Made by a program: the position numbers and the translations under genes. Source: Deroplatys truncata (lineage: Eukaryota; Arthropoda; Insecta; Mantodea; Mantidae). Taken from it: a DNA stretch of 64,000 nucleotides. The number at the start of each line of letters is the position of its first letter. Within the stretch, counting starts at the first letter, position 1. Positions 44,748 through 55,393 of this stretch are shown piece by piece. Location: positions 57,116,001 through 57,180,000 of the forward strand of contig CM060989.1 of NCBI GenBank assembly GCA_030765065.1, in the 5' to 3' direction. The notes beneath the pieces are model-generated. The model was not told where the DNA came from and ran no database searches. It saw nothing but the letters and a program-made list of their open reading frames with translations.

Positions 44748-45735
44748 TTAACCCTAGAGAGGTGGTGCGGGGTATTTTCTGACCCCAGTCAGCTTTATTT
44801 GCAAGTTATATATAATGATTTCGGATACCTGCACCCTGCCTTTCCCTTACCTTTCGCTGCATTCCTTGGCTTTTGTTAGAGGTCATTAGCATTGGATTAC
44901 AGGTCATACATTCCTAGAATATAGGCTATTTGTGTTCTTCGGCTGAAAGGAGGGAAGAAAATACCCCACGCCACCTCTCCCGTTGCCTGTTATGTGTCTC
45001 GTCTACATATTGTTTCTGTAGTTACAGTGTGTTTTCAGCTGAATCTTAGAGAAGTTGTGGTTATAATATATACATATTTTGTCTTAAACGTAGTGCTGTT
45101 TTTATATCTCAATATAAATTACGATGAACATCAGGCAAGGTTATTAGCCCTAATAAGGGAAGTGGAAGAAGAGGAAGCATTAGGTGGTGAAGGCAGTGAA
45201 ACCGAAGATGAACTTGAAATACTGAGTTCAAATAGTGAAAGTGAGAAAAGTGCAGAAGAGGAAGAACATATGAGTGATGACATTCCACTATCACAAGGAA
45301 TGTGCAATATTTATGGAAAGGATCGAGTTACGGCATGGAAAATAGTTCAGCCTCCTCAAAATTCACGTACTCGCTCCCACAACATAGTGACTCACTTACC
45401 AGGTGTAAAATCTGCAGCTAAAAATGCAAAACCTCCTATAGAGGCCTGGAAGGTGTTTTTTTACCGACGATATGCTCCAAAGTATCGTTACATTCATCAA
45501 TTCGGAAATTCAGAGGAAATTCAGTTCAAGTTTCTGGGATTTAACACGGTAACTGTCAATTCAAAGTTTTTGTTTTATTTTTTAAAGTACATTTCTACAA
45601 CCAACAGTTATTTTAATAATCATAATAAAAGTATTAATTCGGCCCATTTATAACAATCGTTTTATTCCTGGGGTCGCAAATGACCCCGCGCCACCACTAA
45701 TGTAAGACGTACATACGCCATCTCTCTAGGGTTAA
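44748..45735 (+). mobile_element. piggyBac element, internally deleted, TTAA target duplication
   Basis: 980-bp element (44,752-45,731) bounded by TTAA on both sides with perfect CCCTAGAGAG terminal inverted repeats. A second internal repeat (GTGGTG, then GGGGT-A/T-rich-ACCCC) directly follows the left terminal repeat but lies about 24 bp further in at the right end. Asymmetric internal-repeat spacing of this kind is the classic organisation of piggyBac. The element carries only the N-terminal part of a transposase. Confidence 0.92.
45128..45470 (+). pseudogene. piggyBac transposase N-terminal fragment
   Basis: Within an open frame at 44,994-45,653 the recognisable part is an acidic stretch (EVEEEEALGGEGSETEDELE, SESEKSAEEEEHMSDD) followed by YGKDRVTAWKIVQPPQNSRT, RSHNIVTHLPGVK and PPIEAWKVFF, the usual N-terminal region of piggyBac-derived proteins just before the DDE core. 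After this the sequence is unrelated and soon ends, so the catalytic domain was deleted. The listed open frame probably starts too early; its first 45 residues do not look like the family. Confidence 0.8.
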
Positions 45736-45808
45736 AAGTGTGTCACTATAAGCTGGTCTTGAAATTCCATTGTCTTTCAATGTTATTATGAGAAACAACT
45801 GAATAGCG

Positions 45809-46530
45809 TGTTGCTCCCTTCTGATCGGCTCGCTTTGTTTTCTTGTGCTATGACGTTTCTTGTTGAGCTTTAGAGCTCTTCTTTCTTATTAAAATTCTTA
45901 TTAATTAGTAATTAAGTAATTTACTACCCTCAGTTAAAGATCCTCGGGAACCTCTATCATCAGCCAGTGTATACTGTATTCCATGTTCTTACGAGTCGGT
46001 TTACATTGGAACCACACAGCGCAGTGTCAACACCAGACTCACCAAACACAAAAGAAACTGCCACTTGGGCCAAACCGAAAAGTCCACAGTCGCCAAACAC
46101 GCCATTGAAGCACAGGGCGAACACATCATAAGTTCCAGGACACCAACATTCTTTCATCCATGAAGCCATTGAAATATATAAGCATCCTAAAATTTTAATA
46201 AGAAAGAAGAGGCCAACAATAACTGGCATCCAGTCATTCAAGGCAAGAAACGTCATATAACATGAGAAAACGAAGTGAGCCAATCAGAAGGGAGTAACAT
46301 CTTCGAGGCAGCTGGGGCCCTCCTACCAGCTGACCGGCACCCGGACCAATCAGCAGAGAGCTCTCTTAGTATAAATATAGCAGCATGAACAGCCAGCATT
46401 TCAGACGCAACGCAACCTTCTCCTAGAAGACTGACAGCATCACTGAAGATGTCTATCGTATTTGTAGACAAAACGTCTGGAACATCTATCTCCAGCAGAC
46501 CACAGCAAAACAGCCTGGAAATAACTTCCA
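45809..46530 (+). mobile_element. Penelope-like element relic with inverted 3' end copy
   Basis: The plus strand at about 45,975-46,200 encodes a GIY-YIG endonuclease remnant (IPCSYESVYIGTTQRSVNTR, LTKHKRNC, KSTVAKHAIEAQGEH, then IYKHPKILIRKKR-like). A ~90-bp block at 45,809-45,900 is an inverted copy of 46,190-46,295. The 3' tail has CTGAAGA (46,443-46,449), a perfect 6-bp hairpin (TGTCTA/TAGACA) and AAAAC in the positions of a hammerhead-like core. Confidence 0.7.
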
Positions 46531-47605
46531 ATTATGCTGTATCTGAATCACATTGTCCACTGCAGAATGTGCAACAGTTTCCAAGTCTTTTACATACAGA
46601 TTTGCGTCCTTGTTCTGATTACACTTGTAAAGAGCTAGTACGTTCAAAGCTTGGGTTCATCTATCACAAATTAGTAATGGTCATGGAAGCTCCCGTAGGT
46701 TCTTTGCAACGGAAGCATTGCTGTTATTTTGGTAATAAAGCTTGATGAGCAAAGCTCAATCACGAACACAAGTGTATCTTAATGACTGTGTCCAAAAATG
46801 TCCATGATGAGACCTGCACTACTCGCATACAGTGTCTTTTTGTCCTTTGGTGACAAGTTTTGGAACTATTTTTCTCTTCTCGTTGTCTGAAATGTATGTA
46901 CACCAAATTTCAATTTATTTGACCTCACTCCTCAAACATCTCCTCTTTAATTATGGCCACTTTGTATATATAGAGTTAATCCACTGCATTACAATAGTTT
47001 AATATTTCTGGTCAATAAGTTATTAACTTTTTTAATTTGTTTATATTTTAAAATGCTAAACCTAATCAAGTAGATTTAAGGGAACATTAAAACTACCACC
47101 AATATTAAATCTGTTAAATTCATGATGCAATACCTCAGGAATTATTTAAGATATCAGATTGAAAGTTTTACAGGATTTGGATGAATATTTTCTTAGTTCA
47201 CTGATCTACTTTTATTCAATAAGTTTGTTTATTAAAGAAGATAGGATTATTTTCATAATTATGCCATATTTTACTTAAAATTTATCAGAAATTTTTTTTG
47301 ACAAACCATGTTATTAACATCAAAGTAGAACAGCACTTGGAGGTTGTTTTTATCATAATTTAATTTAGCCATCTTCAATAGTTTCTGAGAAAATTGGTCA
47401 TTTATACCAGAAAACGTGATTCACAGAAAAATCTGTTCAAACAAACATTGAGAAAACAAACTTGCATATACAGTTCCTTCGTTTTATGCCAAGGCCGCGG
47501 ATTGCACGCAGTCTATTACAATGTAGAGTTTTCTGTTCCATAACTCCTGCATTACTTACTCATTATTGTTAGTAACATATATGTAATGAGTACTAACCTT
47601 GTTAT
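46531..47605. other. Gene-free stretch
   Basis: AT-rich intron-like sequence; no domain or repeat identified. Confidence 0.45.
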
Positions 47606-47609
47606 AAGT

Positions 47610-47965
47610 GGTGTTAAAAGTGGTGTCCATCTGCACGAAGACATTCTTGACATCATCAGATGAAATTACCATTCACATGCAGAAGTTCTTCTTGTGTAAT
47701 AACCATAATTTCTGCTTTTATACTGTCCTTAAGTTCATCTAAGGTGCAGAGATTGTTCCTATAAACTTTATTTTTTAGCGTTTAGCGAAACTGTTGTTCT
47801 AAATTTACTGACCAAACATCTCAAGAGTGTCTCTACCCAGAACTGGACAACCAGGAAATTGCTGCTGAAACTGCCTACATACCTGTCTACATGATACAGT
47901 TTTCATGTGTGTATCGTACATAAAAGTACGCTGTTCAAGCGTGAATTTGTTGGCAGGCATTTCCG
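47610..47965 (-). pseudogene. Tc1/mariner-type transposase relic, centre deleted
   Basis: Minus strand from about 47,960: MPANKFTLEQRTFMYDTHMK and VCRQFQQQFPGCPV, an N-terminal HTH of a Tc1/mariner-superfamily transposase. It runs almost directly into a C-terminal block near 47,610-47,700 (EELLHVNGNFIR, CQECLRADGHHF). The whole catalytic core is missing. Terminal repeats were not resolved. Confidence 0.65.
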
Positions 47966-48330
47966 TGGACTAATAACAGAATAAAATTCCTAAGGAAATC
48001 ACACACAACACACATATTGTCGAAACACTTTGCAACACAAAGACAAAGCAACGACTGAGACAGCTCTCAGCTGATAAACATACCCTTGACATGTCCTGCA
48101 CTGCCTCTGCACAGTGGTATAATACCAAGGTCACTACCCTCTCAGCCAATACGCATATAAGGCGGTTGTGGCCATGGCATAAAATGAAGGCACTGTATTT
48201 GTGCAGAAAGAAACTACATGACCTGAGCACACAGAAGCTGCCATACTTAATAGCAGTACCAATCTGTAGAGCAAACTTCCCCTAGAAGGAGGGCCAACGT
48301 TTACCTCTCTACTCCAAAAAATGCAGGAGT
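47966..48330. other. Gene-free stretch
   Basis: Only short frames without domains. Confidence 0.4.
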
Positions 48331-48500
48331 TAAGGCTGGTTCACAATAGCCTGAGAATGGAAACCATAACAGGAAGAAAAACAGCATACAACATTTTGGT
48401 TCACAATACCCCGTTAACAAGAACGGGAATATCAATGACCATATCGATAGCAAAGAGGAAAGTCAATTTTGTACATTGGGATATCATGTTTGTAACTGAG
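48331..48500. mobile_element. MITE-like fragment with GGCTGGTTCACAA end
   Basis: Starts TTAAGGCTGGTTCACAATAG as in the element at 9,454 and repeats 'ttggttcacaata' at about 48,399. The right end was not identified and may be lost at the following repeat. A related piece lies near 57,575-57,622 in the opposite sense. Confidence 0.5.
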
Positions 48501-48504
48501 CAAT

Positions 48505-48643
48505 GATGTTTTTACTTTCTCCACCACAGACATAGTAGGTAGAGAAGGTACTGCATTCCACCCAAAAATGTGATACTGAGATTTCATTGGAAATACATGT
48601 TTTGATGCCCCCTGAAAAAAAAGCATTTTTAGAAAAAGGTCCA

Positions 48644-48675
<32 letters not shown>

Positions 48676-50262
48676 CATCTGTAAACAGCATAACTAAAAA
48701 AAATCTGATGTGTTACACTCACATGACTTTCTCTACTCTTGTACAAACTATTTTTACAAACGCTTATTCTCCATATGCTTCATGTTAATCGAGATGTTAA
48801 TCTTATTGCTAATTTTCTTGTAGATGCAAGGGGAATTGGTAGGCTTTAAGCGATAGTCAAATATTTTAAGAGCTGGTTGCTATGTGGAGTATTCCATTCT
48901 CTTTACATTTCCAGGACAAAAAACAAATGAATAATGAATTCGCATTTGAGAAAAAGTATAAGTATTGAAAATTTAAGGGAATAACAAGCAATATCTCGAA
49001 AATGATTCACTCAACAAAAAAAATGTATATTACATAAATTGAGTATTTTAATGCGACCTACATTTTTCGTGTAGTAAAATTTTGTCTATCTCTTATGGAT
49101 TACCAGTTATGCAAAAGTCGTTCACAATGAAGAACACTTTTGGAGACATTCCCAGAAAATTCGAGATATACATTTCATTTGTCATCAAAATATCTTAAAC
49201 GTATGATATTTTAATCAAAATTGTTAGAGCCATTTTTGAGAAAATTGAAATTTTCGAAAAATGTTCCAAGTAAAGGGTAATCTAGGGTGGGGGGATTTTC
49301 TTGAAAAGCTTTGTGTCACATCTCTGGAAGATACTGAACCTAAATATCAAGTTTGGTGTTTATCCGACTGTTCGTTTCTGAGTTATGCTGTTCACAGACA
49401 GACAGACACACATACACAGACACACACATGAACATGTTTCCAAAAATGCTTTTTTTTGGATTCAGGGGCCTCAAAACATATATTTCCGGTGAAATCTTGT
49501 TATCGAATTTTTGGGTGGAATACAATACTTCCCCTACTTACTATACATAGTAGAGAAAGTAACAAAAACACGGATAAACACCAAACTTGGTATTTAAGTT
49601 CATTATCTTCCAAAGATGTGACACAAAGATTTTCAAGTAAATCCCCAAATCCCAAAATGCCCTTTATATGAGACATTTTTCACAATTTTTTATTTTCTAA
49701 AAAAAATGGCCCTATCAATTTTGATTAAAATGCCATATATTAAAGATATTTACATGACAAATAAAATGTATATCTTGAATTTTCTGGGAATAGCTTGTTA
49801 AGTCTTCTTCACTCAGAAGGGATTTTATGTAATGTTGTATAACTGCTTAATGTTAAGCAAAGACGAAAATGTACTACACAAAAAATGTAGATTTCTTTAA
49901 AGTATACAACTTATTTGAAATAACTTTTTTTGCAGCATCAGCCATTCCTAAGATATCCATTATTAATGCTTCGATTTTTCAATGCTTATCCATTCTTTTA
50001 AGTCCCGTCGATTTTCAGTTGTTTTTCACAGTTGTATGGAAACAGTATGTAATTTTAAGGCCAGCATATAGCATCCAGATCTTAAACAGACTATCACTGT
50101 TCCCTTTGTATCTATAATGATATGTGTTATGTAGCTATTTCCAGAGACGTTTGTCCCAATTAAAATGATGTATATAGAAAAATAAAGTTTTGTAAGAGTC
50201 ATTTGTATACCTACTAATAAGTGATAGAGGGTAGAGAAAGTCATGTAAATGTAACATATAAG
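48505..50262 (-). repeat. Abundant unclassified repeat, split by a sister copy
   Basis: The part at 48,505-48,693 and the part at 49,562-50,262 form one minus-strand copy. The block order is continuous across the gap, which is filled exactly by a plus-strand copy at 48,696-49,560. A (GT)n run occurs at 48,644-48,669. Confidence 0.85.
48696..49560 (+). repeat. Abundant unclassified repeat, full copy
   Basis: From AAAATCTGATGTGTTACACT to AGTAGAGAAAGTAACAAAAA; about 865 bp. One of the best-preserved copies. Flanks TAACTAAAAA and TAACAAAAAC could be a degraded target duplication. Confidence 0.92.
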
Positions 50263-50375
50263 AGTTTGATGTAGATTGAGTCACACTTTTTTACACTCAC
50301 CTTCACTAATTAAAAGTTATATAAAACAGGAAACGTTTTCGAGGGCATTTGTCCTCATCGTCAGCAACTGGGTGA

Positions 50376-51145
50376 CTAAGGATCGCTTTCTCCCGTGTCC
50401 TCTTCTTCCTCTTCCTTCGGATTCTGACCCTGTTGCCATCTGGTGTTGGGGGCACAAAGTTTTAACACATTGCTTACAGGCGGGATTTCAAAATTAATGA
50501 CGTTGTTGCTGTTTTTGACGATGTGTATTTTTTCCCAGATGTTCAATTCTATTGGTGTGGTGAGGGGTTTTAACAACTTTGTACTTTGGCCAATGTTGTG
50601 GTTTTCTGTCCAAAAATGGTGTGATACAGCGGATTTCTCTATTTGTTTTAGTTTTATGTTTCTTTGGTGTTCCTTAAGTCTGGTTTCCAAGTTTCTTTTA
50701 GTTTTTCCTATGTAGTATTTCTCACATTCATCACAACTAATCTGGTAAATTCCGGATTTTAATGTGTTTGGGATGGTATTTTTGAGAGGTGTGTTTAGTA
50801 AGTTCTTCAAGCTGAATTTGTTCTGTGGAGCTAGTCTAATGTTAAATTTGTTGAAGATTCGTTCAAATTTTCTAACGGCCCAAGGGTGGTATGTGAATTT
50901 CTTGTATTTCCAATTTGTGTTTGAGAGAGGTGTTACAGTGGTGGAATGTGAAATTGCCTTGAGTTTTTCCTTTTTTGTATATCATGTTGCTTATGAGATC
51001 TGAGTTGAATCCATTAGTTATTGCTATTTTTTCTATATGTTGTTGTTCTTTTAAAAATTCTTCTTTGCTCAAGGGGACGCTATGCAACCGGTGGATTAAA
51101 CTTCTAAAGGCAGCTAGTTGGTGCGAAGTTGGGTTGCAACCATTT
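50376..51145 (-). pseudogene. Penelope-like reverse transcriptase/GIY-YIG endonuclease C-terminal region
   Basis: Minus strand: first HQLAAFRSLIHRLHSVPLSK and FLKEQQHIEKIAITNGFNSD (linker after the RT domain, about 50,960-51,130). Then, after frame changes, SGIYQISCDECEKYYIGKTK with RNLETRLKEHQRN (GIY-YIG nuclease core with GIY, YIG and the catalytic-type Arg), KSAVSHHFW, ELNIWEKIHI, and a Lys/Glu-rich tail ending at 50,376. Penelope-like elements are retroelements whose reverse transcriptase carries this nuclease at its C-terminus. The RT palm is missing: the 5' truncation begins within the linker. Confidence 0.88.
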
Positions 51146-52068
51146 TTACTTTCTCTACTACGTATAGTAAGTAGGGGAAGTATTGTATTCCACCCAAAAT
51201 TTCGATACCGAGATTTCACCGGAAATACATGTTTTGAGACCCCCTGAATCCAAAAAAAGCATTTTTGGAAACATGTCCGTGTGTGTGTCTGTCTGTGTGT
51301 CTGTGTGTGTGTCTGTGAACGCATAACTCAGAAACGAACAGTTGGATAAACACCAAACTTGGTATTTGGGTTCAGTATCTTCCAAGGATGCGACACGAAG
51401 GTTTTCAAGAAAATCCCCCCACCCCAGAGTACCCTTTACATGGAAGATGTTTCGAAAATTTTAATTTTCTCAAAAATGGCTCTAACGATTTTGATTAAAA
51501 TATCATATGTTTAAGATATTTTTATGACAAATAAAATGTATATCTTGAATTTTCTGGGAATGTCTCCAAAAGTATTCTTTATTGTGAACGACTTTTGCAT
51601 AACTGGTAAACCATAAGAGATAGACAAAATTTTACTACACAAAAAATGTAGATCGCATTAAAATACACAATTTATGTCATATACATTTTTTTTGTTGAGT
51701 GAACCATTTTCGAGATATTGCTTGTTATTCCCTTAAATTTTTCAATACTTATTTTCTCAAATGGGAATTCGTTATTCATTTTTTTTGTCTTGGATATGCA
51801 AAGAGTATTAATCTGTGGGAAAGGGAATGGTGTTGCACCTAGCAACCAGCTATTAAGAGATATGTATATGCTTAAAGGCTACTGTTGTTCTATATTGCCC
51901 TTGTAAATATATTTTCCCCTACATCTACAAGAAAATTAGCAATAAGATAGAGTTTGCAAATGTTTATCTCGATTAACATGAACTAGATGGAGAATAAGCG
52001 TTTGTAAAAATACTTTGTACAAGAGTAGAGAAAGTCATGGGAGTGTACCACATCAGATTTTTCTTTAT
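51146..52068 (-). repeat. Abundant unclassified repeat, full copy inserted in Penelope relic
   Basis: From ATTTTTACTTTCTCTACTAC to GAGTGTACCACATCAGATTT. About 920 bp, well preserved, with the near-palindromic CTACTACGTATAGTAAGTAG at its left end. Confidence 0.92.
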
Positions 52069-52195
52069 GTAGTTGTCCACATGTGTGGGTTTTCTATGTA
52101 TACGATGAGGACGAATGCCCTCGAAAACGTTTCTGTTTTATATAACTTTTAATTAGTGAAGGTGAGTGTAAAAAAGTGAGACTCAATCTACATCA

Positions 52196-52852
52196 TGATG
52201 AATACTTCACTGTTAATAATGCTTCTGTTTTTAATCTTTAATATAAGAGTTTTTTAACTTGCTTCCAATTTAGCCTAACATAATGCAGGATAGTTGACAT
52301 AAAAATTCGATAGAGCAAACATTTTTTAAATGCAGATTCATTATCATCAATTATTATTTCTGATTTCTCTAGTTGAACAAAGCTTCATTCCTTTAAAGTG
52401 TTTGTTGTTCTTTGTTGATTTCTACTGGTTTTAGCTATTCTTTTTGAGGAAATAGCCAGTTTTGAGTTGCATATAAACAAACTACAGATGATGCATTTGC
52501 TAGAAGAACCAATGCTCAATGTTATCTTAGGGCACACATTTGCTAGAATTCCTTCCAGTTTCATTTTCTAGCCAAGGACAATAGGCACTATTGTCTAGTA
52601 TCCTTGTTCCTAGATTGCGAATAGAGAGAGTTCTAATGGCGGTTTCATGTCATGACCACCTTGAATTATTTCTACAGTGAAGAGTCTTAATATGCGAATA
52701 TGGATCTAATATTATGTGCCCAGTAAGTAGAACAAAAAACCTTCTTTCCGAGAAAACTTCCTGTTAACTGTGAAAGCTTACATTATACTACGGTGCTACA
52801 ACAGTTTGTGTGCCGGCCCCTAGAGTTCAGACTCCTGCCACAACAGTTATAA
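52196..52852. other. Gene-free stretch
   Basis: AT-rich sequence between the Penelope relic and the mariner; no feature recognised. Confidence 0.45.
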
Positions 52853-54053
52853 TACGAGGGCGGAATGATAAGTCCATGACTTTGACGAGAGATAGCGTTC
52901 TAATCACAGGTTTCTTGTTTGCACCCAAGTCTTACATCTATTCTGGGTATAATCGCAGAAATTCATCATTTGTTTCTTAGAACATTGTTGTGTGTGTGTA
53001 AAATAAGCAGATGCTTCGTAGAAAATGGTGAAAAGCGAATTTTGTGTTCTGATAAAGCACTACCTTTTGTGGTTCACAGAATTTCGATGTGGCCATTTGA
53101 GCACAAGAGATGCTGTGCGCATAGGATGGCCAGTTGAGGTCACAACAGAAGAAATGGTGAACAAAGTTCACGATATTGTGTTGGAAGACCACCGAGTGAA
53201 AATCCGTGAGATAGCCAAGACCATAAACATCTCGAGTGAACGGGTGTATAACATTCTGCACAAATTTTTGGGTATGAGAAAGCTGTCAGCAAGATGGATG
53301 CTGCGACTGCTCACACTTGGGAACAAGCGGAATCATGTGACCATTTCACAGGGATGTTTGAACATGTTCCAGTGCAACCCAAATGAGTTTTTGCGGTGTT
53401 ATATCACAGTTGATGAAACTTGGATCCATTACTATCAACCTGAAATCAAACAACAATCAAAGTAGTGGATTTCCTTTGGCGAACCTACTCCAAAGAAAGC
53501 GAAAACCATTCCGTCAGAAGGAAAAATCTTGGCAACTGTCTTTTGGGATTCACAAGGGGTGATAAACATCCACCACCAGGATAAGGGTAAAACGATCAAA
53601 GGTTCATATTATGCTGTAATGCTGGATCAGCTTCACAAGGAATTATTAAAGAAATGATCCCATTTGTGGAAGAAAAAGGTTCTCTTTCGCCAGGACAATG
53701 CACTCGCACAAAAGTCAGCCATTGCCATTGCAAAATTTGTGAAATTGGGCTACGAACTGCTACCTCACCCACCATATTCTTCAGATTTGGCTCTGAGCGA
53801 CTTCTTTCTCTTTGCAAACCTGAAAAATTGGCTCACCGGGAAGAAATTCACGTCCAGTGAACATATCATGGCAAAAAAACTTCATATTTTGCAGACTTCG
53901 AAAAATCATATTTTTTGGAAGGGTTAAAAAAATTGGAGAAATATTGGACGTGCGTTGAATTGAAAGGAAATTATGTTGAGAAATAAAATTGACTTTTTGG
54001 AAAAAATTGTTATTTTCTTTAAAAAGTCACTGACTTATCAATCCGCCCTCGTA
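52853..54053 (+). mobile_element. mariner element, almost complete
   Basis: 1,197-bp element (52,855-54,051) with TA at each junction. The ~28-bp terminal inverted repeats both read inward from CGAGGGCGGA and agree except for about four positions. The length is close to the usual 1.3 kb for mariner. The transposase gene is inside in the plus orientation. Confidence 0.93.
53025..53985 (+). pseudogene. mariner transposase with two nonsense codons
   Basis: A single frame runs 53,025-53,927, broken only by TAG at 53,463 and TGA at 53,655. It reads MVKSEFCVLIKHY, then, after an apparent in-frame loss of about 30 residues, WFTEFRCGHLSTRDA. The second HTH follows (REIAKTINISSERVYNILHK), then VTVDETWIHYY-like ITVDETWIHYYQPE (first Asp), VFWDSQGVINI, FRQDNALAQKSA (second Asp) and PHPPYSSDLALSDFFLF (third Asp). 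The DDE spacing is that of mariners (DD34D). The end GNYVEK appears near 53,970 in another frame. It is dead but little decayed, hence relatively young. Confidence 0.9.
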
Positions 54054-54089
54054 TATGTGCAACTGCCTCATGCTCTCACATTTACAGTC

Positions 54090-54200
54090 ACACAATGATA
54101 ATAAACAGTACCTTATCATAAGGGATGTTGGAAATGTCCTTCTCTATCCACACATTTCTGGAATCTTCTCTGGAAATTTTCATTCATGCTCAAAGAGTTC
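54090..54200 (-). pseudogene. Mariner-like transposase C-terminal fragment (inverted)
   Basis: Minus strand reads SLSMNENFQRRFQKCVDREG then HFQHPL, the closing block of the rosa-like family also seen at 57,390. It lies in opposite orientation to the larger fragment at 54,395, as in the foldback element at 10,580. Confidence 0.6.
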
Positions 54201-54394
54201 GTTATCTGAAATTGAATCTTTCAAATTTGAGAAAAAGAATTCATAATTAATTTCAATATACTCTAACACACAAGATAAAACAAAATAAGAATTTCTCACC
54301 TGACGTTTTCTTTTAGTTCTTCCATTTATAAAGTTATGTTCTGTCGTAAAATAACAATACTGAAGCACAAAGAAATCTGATGTTACGTACAATA

Positions 54395-54650
54395 TTCCCT
54401 TGCATGACAAAAAAATTGTGTGGTGTGCAGTAAATGCATACAGAATAATAGGGCCTATACTTTCTGAACAAATAATAAATGCGGAGAGTACAGGAATGAC
54501 ATACCATTTTTTGAATGATGTTATATGTCAGTCTGGGTATTTCCAACAAGATTCTGCTACAGCGCAAACAGCTGATGAGTCATTAAGTTTAATTCAGGAA
54601 ATTTTTTAAGATGCGGTAGTTAGTAAAGGATTATGGTCCTCTATTATGCG
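54395..54650 (+). pseudogene. Mariner-like transposase central fragment
   Basis: KIVWCAVNAYRIIGPILSEQ and GYFQQDSATAQTADES cover the region around the second catalytic Asp. The following part (beginning GLWSS) stops at about 54,650, where foreign sequence begins. Confidence 0.75.
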
Positions 54651-54654
54651 CCAA

Positions 54655-55074
54655 ATCTCTTGACGTTTGAGGCAAATAGTAGCAGTGCGGCATTGCCTCA
54701 TACGGACAGTACACCTCACCGCTGGTAAAACTCCAATTATAATATCATGTGCGCGTATGTGGATTTCATATTTCAGAAAAGCAACAAGTAGCTAGGATAA
54801 AAGGCGACGTTTTCCTGAACAAGTACAAAAAATAATCATATTTTTACACCCAATGATTCGCCATTAATTTACAGTTATCTTTCGTGATATTTAAACAGAG
54901 ACTTTTAGTTATAGTTAAGCTTGTAATAGTAATAAATCCATTGCTGTCATAGTTATTTTATATTGTTATGTCATAGACGTAATTACCATCTGTTAATGTG
55001 CAATTCTCCATGTCCTAAATAAATTTAGGAAGCGGTTTTCTAATACAGCTACAAACGCGTCATGAAAATACTTT
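54655..55074. other. Gene-free stretch
   Basis: Sequence between the transposase fragment and the SINE. The first bases (CGCCAAATCTCTTGACG, 54,649) are inverted relative to CGCCAAGAGATTTGG at 57,170. Confidence 0.4.
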
Positions 55075-55393
55075 CAAAGTCCTTTGAAAATTAAATTGAG
55101 TTTTATTTATGGACACTCTTTAACTGCTGTGGTCCTTAGCGTCCCATTCTATATTGGGCGTGAAAGATAAGTAATTTTGCTCAGAGGACTCTTTATCAGG
55201 CTTGAGGTTCTTTTAAGTGCCGTAAATCTTCATGGAACTACCGACTTTACTTCCCTTCCGAAGGAAGCCATGCTAAGGATTTTTACACCCAAAAAACTCC
55301 ATCGCCCTCCGTCAGGTTTGAACCCACAACCTTGGGAACTAGAGGCTAGCACGGTACCACTAATCCACAGAGGACGACTCCAAAGTCCTTTGA
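55075..55393 (-). repeat. tRNA-derived SINE with 13-bp target duplication
   Basis: The body at 55,088-55,380 matches the 33.7-kb SINE. Exact CAAAGTCCTTTGA flanks at 55,075-55,087 and 55,381-55,393. The minus-strand head has the A and B boxes (B box GGGTTCAAACC). Confidence 0.92.

Larger units (their letters stand above)
44553..45815 (+). repeat. Abundant unclassified repeat fragment split by piggyBac
   Basis: Left part 44,553-44,747 and right part 45,736-45,815 align with the copy at 42,568. The insertion point in that intact copy carries a single TTTAAG, consistent with a TTAA target. Confidence 0.75.
50268..52195 (-). mobile_element. Penelope-like element relic with inverted ends, split by the abundant repeat
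   Basis: Outer blocks 50,268-50,356 and 52,103-52,195 are inverted copies of about 90 bp. The minus strand holds the C-terminal part of a Penelope-like polyprotein (50,376-51,145). The abundant repeat inserted at 51,146-52,068. The element's 3' end lies at the left, where CTGACGA, a GAGG/CCTC hairpin and GAAAA occur in hammerhead-like order. Confidence 0.85.

Noticed and set aside
48696-49560. Helitron assignment for the abundant repeat
   Set aside because: One end begins TCTGATG, but the other lacks a CTRR end with a preceding hairpin in the right place.
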